In this document: positions 1 through 7,303 of the stretch, piece after piece | How positions within the stretch are numbered: position 1 is the first letter of the stretch | Layout: each line of letters begins with the position of its first letter | From: Nannocystis sp. | Lineage (GTDB): Bacteria > Myxococcota_A > Polyangia > Nannocystales > Nannocystaceae | Assembly (NCBI GenBank): GCA_016712315.1 | Contig: JADJRG010000022.1 | Span: 1,107,250 to 1,171,249, forward strand | Length of the DNA stretch: 64,000 nucleotides | Direction: 5' to 3' | Notes under the pieces: model-generated | What the model saw: the letters and a program-made list of their open reading frames with translations, nothing else | Database searches by the model: none | What the model was told of the DNA's origin: nothing | Position numbers and translations under genes: made by a program

Positions 1-1
1 C

Positions 2-1897
2 GACGACCCTGACAAGCTCCAGCCCTCGGTCATCGTCACCACCTGGCGCACGATCACCGGCGGTCGCCTCGGCATGCTGCGCGTCTTCGACGGCCGCACC
101 TGCGAGGAGCAGATGCGGATCGGCGGCGAGGACGAGATGGGCACCGCCAACCGGCTCGCCTACGGCGCCCAGATCGCGGTCGCCGACCTCGACGGCGACG
201 TCGCCAACGGCGGCCACCCCGAGATCATCGCGCTCCACCGCGACGAGTCCGTGAACCCGCCGACCACCCGCCTCATCGCCTTCGGGATCGACAACACCGA
301 CCTCGACAACCCCAAGCTCAACCGGCTCTGGTACGGCCGCGACTGCGGCAACAACAACCTCCCGGTCAACTTCGGCTCGCAGTGGGTGAACCACGGCCCC
401 AGCGTCATCGACCTCAACGACGACGGCATCCCCGAGATCGTCCACGACGAGATGGTCTTCGCCGCCAACGGCTGCATCCAGAACGCGCCGAGCTACCTCC
501 ACTACCTCGACCTCGGCGTCCAGAGCGCGGTCGTCGACGTCGACCTCGACAGCCTCCCGGATCTCGTCCGCTTCAACCGGATCGCCGGCTGGAACAACAA
601 CACCAAGATGTGGGAGACCAAGCCCTGGTTCTTCCAGAACGCCAACCAGAAGTCCGGCCACGTCGCGATCGCCAACGCCGGCACCTACTCCTCGGTGGTC
701 GGCAAGGACATCAACGAGCTCCCCGAGATCGTCGTCGTCTCGGCGCCCGACAACAACGCCCCCGCGAGCACCACCGGCGAGGTCCGCATGATGGCCCTCA
801 ACGGCTCGACCGTCTGGGGTCCCACGCCGATCTACAAGGGCAACCAAGTCTACGGCGGCCGCGGCGGCCCGCCCACCGTCAGCGACTTCGACGGCGACGG
901 CCAGGTCGAGTTCGCGGTCGCGGGCGCCTACTTCTACACCGTCTACGACCCCGACTGCGCCAACGTGGTGCCCGCGCAGCGCCCCGGCGGCAAGTGCGAG
1001 CGCGCCCCGGACATGCTGAACATGCCCAACGGCGTGCTCTGGGCGCAGCCTGCCAGCGACTGGAGCTCGAACATCACCGGCTCCTCGATCTTCGACTTCG
1101 ACGGCGACGGCAAGCCCGAGGTCGTCTACCGCGACGAGTGCTGGGCGCGCGTCTACGACGGCAGCAGCGGCAAGGTGATCTTCAGCGCCCCCGGCTTCAG
1201 CCTCACCGGCATGGAGAACCCCGTCGTCGCCGACGTCGACGGCGACTTCGCCTCCGAGATCGTCGTCCCGCGCACCCTCGGCAACATCACCTGCCCCGCC
1301 GTCGACCCGCTCTTCGCCGAGTCGGGCACGCACGTGAAGAAGTCCGGGTTCGTCGTCTACCGCGACCCCGAGGATCGCTGGGCCAACTCCCGCCCCGTGT
1401 GGAACCAGCACTCCTACTCGATCACCCACATCACCGATCAAGCGACCGTCCCCAAGTCGACGGAGATCGCCCAAAACTGGCTGGTCGAGGGCCTGAACAA
1501 CTACCGCCAGAACACCCAGGGCGGCTTCGGCAACCTCGACATCGCCGACCTCACCGTCGAGATGCTCGACCTCGGCTCGCTGTGCATGTTCGGCGACGGC
1601 GAGAAGGTGCTCACCGCTGAGGTGTGCAACCGCGGCACCGCGCCGGTGCAGGACGGCGCCATCGTCGCCTTCTACGAGACCGCCAACAAGCAAGACGGCT
1701 TCGATCAGGCCAAGCTCGCCTGCTCGACCTCCACCCAGAAGCTGCTCAACGTCGGCGACTGCGAGGTCGTCGACTGCCTCGCCGTGCTCAAGGGCGACGG
1801 CAACATCTTCGTGAAGGTCGACCCTGACAGCCTGATCTCGGACTGCCACCCCGGCAACAACCTCGGCGCCGACGCGTTCGAGATCTGCCCGGGCTGA
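2..1897 (+). CDS. FG-GAP/VCBS-repeat surface protein with CARDB-like C-terminus (5' partial)
   Basis: The reading frame is open from base 2, so the gene begins outside the window and its signal peptide is not seen; the first internal ATG at 74 is unlikely to be the start. At least five Asp-rich calcium-loop motifs typical of FG-GAP/VCBS repeats are visible (VADLDGD, VIDLNDDGIPEIV, VSDFDGDGQVEF, IFDFDGDGKPEVV, VADVDGDFASEIV), which predicts a beta-propeller. The last 120 residues (from DIADLTVEML) look like a CARDB-type Ig-like adhesion domain with several cysteines and end ...FEICPG. The protein is expected to be extracellular or surface-bound; the ligand is unknown. A hairpin terminator follows directly. 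The family is clear, the role is inferred only. Confidence 0.85.
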   Translation, partial: DDPDKLQPSVIVTTWRTITGGRLGMLRVFDGRTCEEQMRIGGEDEMGTANRLAYGAQIAVADLDGDVANGGHPEIIALHRDESVNPPTTRLIAFGIDNTDLDNPKLNRLWYGRDCGNNNLPVNFGSQWVNHGPSVIDLNDDGIPEIVHDEMVFAANGCIQNAPSYLHYLDLGVQSAVVDVDLDSLPDLVRFNRIAGWNNNTKMWETKPWFFQNANQKSGHVAIANAGTYSSVVGKDINELPEIVVVSAPDNNAPASTTGEVRMMALNGSTVWGPTPIYKGNQVYGGRGGPPTVSDFDGDGQVEFAVAGAYFYTVYDPDCANVVPAQRPGGKCERAPDMLNMPNGVLWAQPASDWSSNITGSSIFDFDGDGKPEVVYRDECWARVYDGSSGKVIFSAPGFSLTGMENPVVADVDGDFASEIVVPRTLGNITCPAVDPLFAESGTHVKKSGFVVYRDPEDRWANSRPVWNQHSYSITHITDQATVPKSTEIAQNWLVEGLNNYRQNTQGGFGNLDIADLTVEMLDLGSLCMFGDGEKVLTAEVCNRGTAPVQDGAIVAFYETANKQDGFDQAKLACSTSTQKLLNVGDCEVVDCLAVLKGDGNIFVKVDPDSLISDCHPGNNLGADAFEICPG

Positions 1898-1921
1898 TCC
1901 TCAGCGCCGCGGCGCGAGCGA

Positions 1922-1966
1922 GACAAAGGAGGGCGTCGCGGCCGCGGCGCCCTCCCTCTTTTTGTC
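1922..1966. terminator. Bidirectional hairpin terminator
   Basis: GGAGGGCG (1928-1935) pairs with CGCCCTCC (1948-1955), flanked by GACAAA on the left and CTCTTTTTGTC on the right. It lies between two convergent genes, and the flanking A and T tracts would let it work in both directions. Confidence 0.75.
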
Positions 1967-2024
1967 GCGTCCCCGCCCGCCCGCGGGCGCGTCGCCTCGC
2001 GAGCGACCACGAAGGCGCGCGCGC

Positions 2025-3245
2025 TCAGCCGACGTAGCGCAGCAGCCAGAACTGGATCTGCCGGCCGTGACAGAGCCGAGCGACCCCATCGCGCTGCACG
2101 AGGGCGCAGTCATAACGAGCTTGAGCGAAGATCGGCGCCAGATCCGGGTCACCCGGCGCCGCCGCCTCGACGCAGATCCGCGTGTGCCCGCCGTCATGAC
2201 CAGGCGGCCCCGGGTTGTCCGCGAAAAAGACGTCCCCCGGCTGGATCTGCCGCAGCAGCGCCCGGATCTCCTCGTTCTGCGCCTCCCCGGTCACCGCCAC
2301 CTCCGTGTTCGCCGGATCCCGGTGATCCAAGCGCGCGATCATCTTCCACCCGCGCGAGCGCGCGAGCGCCTCGCCGAAGCGCTCTGCCCGCGGGAAGTGG
2401 CGGAAGTTCCCGACCGAGTGCGTCGGCACCGGCACCTCCGCCAGCGCCAGGACCACCCCGCCGAAGATGTTGCACTTCCAATAATCGCGGCCGCTGCGCA
2501 CGCTGTAGCCGATCCCGCCCGGGGCCCGCAGCATGCCGTTGAACGCCGGCTCGACGCCGAAGTCACGCGCCTTATAGCTGTAGCGCGCGCCGCCGACTTC
2601 GATGACGAACGGCTGCTCCAGCGCGCCCGCGATCCCCTCCGCGATCGCCACGATCCGCCCCACGGGCCCCGCCCCTTGCGGCGGCGCGCTCACCTCCCCG
2701 CGCAGCGGCGCCGCGAACAGATCGGGCGCCGGTCGCCCCGCGAGCAGGTCGATCAGCGCCCGCGCGTCCGCCTGCGCGAACACATACGGGTTCTCGACCG
2801 CATAGCCGCCGAGCTCGCGCAGCCCCGCCGACCCGGCGAGCATCTCGCCCCCGAAGACCCCGTCCGCGCCCCAACGGGGCAGCGTCAGCGCCGCGGGCGC
2901 CCCAGCGCTCCGCCCCGCCAGCGCCTGGAGGCCCCCCTGGATCTGGCCGATCAGCGCCCCGTCGCGCTCTCCCGGGCTCAGCTCGCGTGTCCCCGCGAGC
3001 AGGTCTGAAAAGCCAGGCGTCGCCGCCAACCTCTCCGCCGTGATCGGCGCCGGGATCGCCGCGCGCGGCGCCCCCAGCTCGACCATCGCCGCGCCCCAGC
3101 CGCGGCCGAGCAGGTTCACCGCCTGCCTCGCGATCAGCACCAGCTCAGCGGCGGAGAATTCCGCCAACGGCTCGACGAAGTCGTCATCGAGGGGCAGCTC
3201 AAGGGACGCGATCAGCTCGGTGAATTGCGGGGGAAGTCGGGGCAT
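2025..3245 (-). CDS. Unassigned protein with cysteine-peptidase-like (NlpC/CHAP-like) C-terminal half
   Basis: 406 residues, no signal peptide or membrane segment. I do not recognise the family. The second half has a pattern that resembles papain-like NlpC/P60 or CHAP peptidases: a Cys at the start of a hydrophobic helix (DYWKCNIFGGVVLALAEV, about residue 256), then GDVFFADN followed by a Gly-rich turn and GGHTRICV (about residue 350), which would supply the catalytic His. The first half is Ala/Leu-rich and presumably helical. The gene lies 75 bp downstream of pfkA on the same strand, separated by an 11-bp hairpin, so partial co-transcription is possible. The peptidase reading is an inference from spacing and local motifs only. 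Confidence 0.7.
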   Translation of the reverse strand: MPRLPPQFTELIASLELPLDDDFVEPLAEFSAAELVLIARQAVNLLGRGWGAAMVELGAPRAAIPAPITAERLAATPGFSDLLAGTRELSPGERDGALIGQIQGGLQALAGRSAGAPAALTLPRWGADGVFGGEMLAGSAGLRELGGYAVENPYVFAQADARALIDLLAGRPAPDLFAAPLRGEVSAPPQGAGPVGRIVAIAEGIAGALEQPFVIEVGGARYSYKARDFGVEPAFNGMLRAPGGIGYSVRSGRDYWKCNIFGGVVLALAEVPVPTHSVGNFRHFPRAERFGEALARSRGWKMIARLDHRDPANTEVAVTGEAQNEEIRALLRQIQPGDVFFADNPGPPGHDGGHTRICVEAAAPGDPDLAPIFAQARYDCALVQRDGVARLCHGRQIQFWLLRYVG

Positions 3246-3266
3246 CGAGGCTCTCCGGCCGGCAGT

Positions 3267-3305
3267 GTCCCGCGCGCTGCGGCCAGAGGCAAGCGCGCGC
3301 GGGAC
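3267..3305 (-). terminator. Intergenic hairpin between pfkA and the downstream gene
   Basis: GTCCCGCGCGC (3267-3277) pairs perfectly with GCGCGCGGGAC (3295-3305) over 11 bp with a 17-nt loop. There is no T tract, so it may be a weak terminator, an mRNA-stability hairpin, or a chance GC-rich repeat. Confidence 0.4.
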
Positions 3306-3320
3306 CGCCCGCCTACGCGC

Positions 3321-4463
3321 TTAGAACGGCTGCTCCGCCTGGAGCATCAGCTTCTCCGAGAGCTGGTACAGCGGGCTCTGCACGGTGACCAACCGCGGCG
3401 AGCCCTGCACCACCTCCTCGAGCGACAGCACGACCGGGAACGGCCCATGGATCCCCACCACCGCGTCGCCCTCGATCACCGGCTCTCCCCCGACCGATCC
3501 GGTCTGGATCACGTCGGCGGCCGCCGCCCCGAGCAGCCCCGCCAGCGTATTATCAAGCGCGCTCGGGCTGCCGCCGCGCGCCAAGTGGCCGATCGAATTC
3601 AGGCGCACCTCCATCGCCCCCCCGAGCGCCTCGCGGATCCGCGGGTCCGCCTCGATCCGGGCCCCCAAGCGGATCGACCAGTCCGCGCCCGCGCGCTTGT
3701 GCACCCCCTCCGCCACGACGATGATGAAGTAGCGGTAGTCGCGGCGGATCCCCGCCGCCAAGCGCTGCAAGATCAGATCGTGATCGTAGCTGGCCTCCAC
3801 CTCGGGGATCGCCACGATCGCCGCGCCGCCGGCGATCGCTGACTGTAGCGCCAACCACCCGGAGGTGTTCCCCATCACCTCGAGGATGATCGCGCGCTTG
3901 TGCGACTCCACCGTGTCGCGGATCTTCCGGATCGCGTCGACCACGTTGTTGAGCGCGCTGTCGAAGCCGATCGAGTACTGGCTGCCGAAGATGTCATTGT
4001 CGATCGAAGCGGGCACGCCGATCACCCGAAACGGCCGCCGCGGGAACGCCGAGCGGAAGCTCTCCGCGATCAGCTTCGCCCCGCGGAACGAGCCGTCGCC
4101 GCCGATCACCACCAAGTGGTCCACCTGCATCTGGTACAGGTTCGCGACCGCCACCCGTAAGAACGCCTCTCGCGCGGCCAGCCGCTCCTCGAGATCCGCC
4201 ACCGGCCCCTCCGGCAAGCGCAGCTCCGGCACCCTGCCCGTGCCGAGGAAGGTCCCGCCGCGGTGGATGATGTCGCGGATCGCCCGCCGATCGACGTTGC
4301 GATCCGACGCCGAGTCGAGGCGGCGCGCGAGGCCGCGGAAGCCGTCGCGAAAGAACAGGATCTCGCGATCCGGCTCGCGCATCTTGAGCGCGCGAAACGC
4401 CGCCCGTACGGCCGTGTTCATGCCGGGCGCGTCGCCGCCTGAGGTCAAAATTCCTACGGTCAT
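3321..4463 (-). CDS. pfkA: 6-phosphofructokinase, ATP type
   Basis: Phosphorylates fructose 6-phosphate to the 1,6-bisphosphate, the committed step of glycolysis. All PfkA landmarks are present: N-terminal GILTSGGDAPGMN, the ATP-site GGDGS, the catalytic SIDND with the general-base Asp, EVMGNTSGWLAL and GHLARGGSPSALD. Gly after GGD, and Ala rather than Lys before SIDND, argue for ATP rather than pyrophosphate as donor. At 380 residues it is about 60 longer than the E. coli enzyme, mostly through insertions around residues 80-100 and the C-terminal region. ATG start at 4463. It is divergent from the MurE-like gene at 4573. Confidence 0.93.
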   Translation of the reverse strand: MTVGILTSGGDAPGMNTAVRAAFRALKMREPDREILFFRDGFRGLARRLDSASDRNVDRRAIRDIIHRGGTFLGTGRVPELRLPEGPVADLEERLAAREAFLRVAVANLYQMQVDHLVVIGGDGSFRGAKLIAESFRSAFPRRPFRVIGVPASIDNDIFGSQYSIGFDSALNNVVDAIRKIRDTVESHKRAIILEVMGNTSGWLALQSAIAGGAAIVAIPEVEASYDHDLILQRLAAGIRRDYRYFIIVVAEGVHKRAGADWSIRLGARIEADPRIREALGGAMEVRLNSIGHLARGGSPSALDNTLAGLLGAAAADVIQTGSVGGEPVIEGDAVVGIHGPFPVVLSLEEVVQGSPRLVTVQSPLYQLSEKLMLQAEQPF

Positions 4464-4572
4464 CAGCAGTGGCTCCTGGGCCGCGCCGTCGCGGCGCAGG
4501 CGACAAGCTAGCCTGGATCCTCGCCGTGGTCACTCACGCTCAGCCGCTTGACCGCGCTCCGCGGCCCCGCGC

Positions 4573-5907
4573 ATGCTCACCGCGGTGTCGACCCCTGAGG
4601 CCGCGCGTCCGCCTCCACCCGCGGCCCCTTGGGCGGCCTCCTGGTGCACCGTCGGCGTCACCGGCACCAACGGCAAGTCCTCCACCACCGCCCTGCTCGC
4701 CGCGGCCCTCGCCAGCGACGGCGAGCCGGTGCTCGCGGCCACCACCCTCGGCTACCGCCTCGCCGATCGCCCCCTGCCGACCCCCTCGAGCTGGCGCGAC
4801 TTCCTCGACCTCTGCGCCCTCGCCGACCGCCGCGGGTGCCGCCGCGCCGCCGTCGAGCTCACCAGCCAAGCCCTCGCCCGCGGCCACGCGCGCCGCTGGC
4901 GCTTCGACCACGCCATCTTCACCAACCTCTCCGAGGATCACCTCAGCGCCCACGGCTCCTGGGAGCACTACCTCGCCAGCAAGGCGCAGCTCTTCATCAA
5001 CCTCGGACCTGGCCGAAGGGCCATCCTCAACGCCGCCGATCCGGCCGCGCTCCTCCTCGATCAAGTCATCCCCGGCGACGTCGAGCGCCTCTGGTACGGC
5101 GCGCCCAGCCGCGGCGAATTTCACACCGCACCTGCCCTCGCCGCCGAACGTATCGACGTTAGCGCCCGCGGCACCGAGATCCACCTCCAGCCCTCGCCGC
5201 TGGCCGCCGCCCTCGGCGCGCGCCTCCACCTCCAGATGATCGGCGAGATCTACGCCGAGAACGCCCTCGCCGCGGCCGCCGCCGCCCTCACCTGCGGCCT
5301 CCCCGGCGCGGCGATCGCCGCCGCCCTCGCCGCCACGCCGCCGCTCCCTGGCCGCTTCGAGCTCCTCTGCGCCGCCCCGCTGATCGCCATCGACTACGCC
5401 CACACCCCTGACGCCCTCACCCGCACCATGGCGACCGCCCGGCGCCTCGCCGGTGACGGCCGCGTGATCGTCGTCTTCGGCGCCGGCGGCGGCGCCGATC
5501 CTGGCAAGCGCCCCGCGATGGGCGCCGCCGTCGGCGACGCCGCGGACCTCGCGATCATCACCAACGACAACCCCCGCGACGAGCCACCAGAGCAGATCGC
5601 CGCCGCCTTGCACGCCGGCGCGATCGGACGCAGGGCCGAGCTCATGCGCCAGCTCGACCGGGCTCAAGCGATCTCCGCCGCCCTCGCCGCGGCGCAGCCG
5701 AGCGATATCGTCGTTATCGCCGGGAAGGGCCACGAGCGCGGCCAGAGCGCCCGAGGTACGATCTCGCCCTTCTCCGATCATGACGTTGTAGCAGCCCTCA
5801 TCGGTGAGCGAGAGATCGGCCTTTGTCCCAGCCATTCGACCTCGCGCGGCCCCGATAGCGACTTACTGTTGGGATCCGCTCGAGGCGATCCACATGGCGA
5901 ACACTAA
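4573..5907 (+). CDS. MurE-like Mur ligase lacking the N-terminal domain
   Basis: ATP-dependent amino-acid ligase of the Mur family. The P-loop TGTNGKSS sits near residue 30, so the N-terminal UDP-sugar-binding domain of normal MurE (about 90 residues) is absent. The rest follows MurE: FTNLSEDHLSAHGSWE in the central domain, then IDYAHTPDAL and VFGAGGGADPGKRPAMG, TNDNPRDEP with the DNPR signature associated with meso-diaminopimelate, and AGKGHE. This could be a shortened MurE paralogue acting on another carrier, or a ligase of secondary metabolism. The usual division and cell-wall neighbours (ftsI, murF, mraY) are not here, which supports an accessory role. The last 14 bases overlap the start chosen for the next gene. 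Confidence 0.85.
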   Translation: MLTAVSTPEAARPPPPAAPWAASWCTVGVTGTNGKSSTTALLAAALASDGEPVLAATTLGYRLADRPLPTPSSWRDFLDLCALADRRGCRRAAVELTSQALARGHARRWRFDHAIFTNLSEDHLSAHGSWEHYLASKAQLFINLGPGRRAILNAADPAALLLDQVIPGDVERLWYGAPSRGEFHTAPALAAERIDVSARGTEIHLQPSPLAAALGARLHLQMIGEIYAENALAAAAAALTCGLPGAAIAAALAATPPLPGRFELLCAAPLIAIDYAHTPDALTRTMATARRLAGDGRVIVVFGAGGGADPGKRPAMGAAVGDAADLAIITNDNPRDEPPEQIAAALHAGAIGRRAELMRQLDRAQAISAALAAAQPSDIVVIAGKGHERGQSARGTISPFSDHDVVAALIGEREIGLCPSHSTSRGPDSDLLLGSARGDPHGEH

Positions 5908-7192
5908 AAACCAAACACGCGCCATGCTGGTCGAAGACGAGGAGAACGCCCGGTCGGCGCTCGTCGCCCTGCTCGAGGACGAAGGCTTCGCCGTGCGCGC
6001 CGCCGCTGACGGAGCAGAGGCGCTCCTCATCCTCAAGGCCTGGCACCCCGACGTCATCCTCACGGACATCAAGATGCCGCGCGTCGACGGCCTCGAGCTG
6101 CTCACCCTCCTCGAGACCCAGCTCGCGGCGGTGCCGGTCATCGTCATGACCGCCTACGGATCGATCGACGACGCCGTCGACGCCATGCGCCGCGGCGCCG
6201 CCGACTACATCACCAAGCCGATCGCGCTGGATCGACTGCTCCCGGCGATCCAGCGGGTGCTCACCCGCGCCGCGGCGCAGGCCGCCACCGGCGATCTGAT
6301 CGGCGGGCGCTACCGGCTCGAGGGCAAGCTCGGCGAGGGGGCCATGGGCGCCGTGTATCGCACCACACAGTTGGAGCTCCGACGACCCGCCGCGATCAAG
6401 ATGTTGAACCGCGGCCACGACCTCCCCAAGGCGCGCGCGCGGCTCCTCCGCGAGGCGAAGGCGTGCGCCGCGCTCCACCACCCGCACGCCGTCCAGATCT
6501 ACGACGTCGGCGAGGACGACGGCCGCCCCTACATCGTCATGGAGCTGCTCGACGGCGAGGATCTCTGGTCGCGGATGAGCGCCCGCGAGGGCCCGCTCGG
6601 CGTCGCCGCGGCGCTCTCGATCGGCCAGCAGATCGCCTCCGTGCTGATCGCCGCCCACCGCGTCGGCCTCGTCCACCGCGACATCAAGCCGGAGAACATC
6701 TTCCTCGAGCGCTTTGGGGGCGCCGAGCGGGTGCGGATCCTCGACTTCGGCGCCGCCTTGATCGCCGAGCCGAGCGCCCACGCGCCCCGCCTCACCCAAG
6801 AGGGCGCCGTGATCGGCACCCCCCTCTACATCGCCCCCGAGCAGGCCCTTTGCCGCGACGTCGGCCCTCCCGCTGACATCTACGCCTTCGGCTGCGTGCT
6901 CTACGAGATCGTCACCGGCGCCTTGCCGTTCGCGGGCAGCAACATCGAGGTGATGGCCGCGCATATCCAAGCGGCACCCTCGCGCCCGAGCGAGCGCCGC
7001 GTCGCGCTCCCGCACGCGCTCGATCGCCTGATCATGGAGATGCTCGCCAAGGCGCCCGAGCTTCGCCCCACCGCCGCCGACGTCGAGTCCCAGCTCGCCG
7101 CGATCGCCGCGGGCGAAGGGCTCGCTCCCGCCCCGTGGGATCTCCACGCTGCGCCCCGGCACGCGGCCGCGCGCGTCGAAGGGCCCACCTGA
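5894..7192 (+). CDS. Response-regulator receiver fused to Ser/Thr protein kinase
   Basis: 432 residues from the ATG at 5894; an in-frame ATG at 5804 would overlap the upstream gene by about 100 bases. Residues 1-125 are a CheY-like receiver: acidic pocket VEDEE, phospho-acceptor Asp in ILTDIKMPRVDG (about 57), VMTAYGS, and Lys in DYITKPI. Residues about 137-410 are a Hanks-type kinase with GEGAMGAVY, Lys in AAIKML, VHRDIKPENIF, LDFGAAL and the substrate-loop YIAPEQA, so it should be active. There is no membrane segment, so it is cytoplasmic. The fusion suggests that a histidine kinase controls a Ser/Thr kinase output. It overlaps the MurE-like gene by 14 bp and may be co-transcribed. Confidence 0.9.
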   Translation: MANTKNQTRAMLVEDEENARSALVALLEDEGFAVRAAADGAEALLILKAWHPDVILTDIKMPRVDGLELLTLLETQLAAVPVIVMTAYGSIDDAVDAMRRGAADYITKPIALDRLLPAIQRVLTRAAAQAATGDLIGGRYRLEGKLGEGAMGAVYRTTQLELRRPAAIKMLNRGHDLPKARARLLREAKACAALHHPHAVQIYDVGEDDGRPYIVMELLDGEDLWSRMSAREGPLGVAAALSIGQQIASVLIAAHRVGLVHRDIKPENIFLERFGGAERVRILDFGAALIAEPSAHAPRLTQEGAVIGTPLYIAPEQALCRDVGPPADIYAFGCVLYEIVTGALPFAGSNIEVMAAHIQAAPSRPSERRVALPHALDRLIMEMLAKAPELRPTAADVESQLAAIAAGEGLAPAPWDLHAAPRHAAARVEGPT

Positions 7193-7303
7193 CCCACGAG
7201 CCACCTCCAGCGCCCTCGGGGCGCCAACAAAAAAAGATCCCACAAGGTGTCAGCCCCCGGCGATCCTCGGCGTTACGGTCCTCGTCACCCAAGAGAGTCC
7301 CCC

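Noticed and set aside
5798..7243. A 481-codon minus-strand open frame opposite the receiver-kinase gene
   Set aside because: No recognisable domain; composition is that of an antisense shadow.
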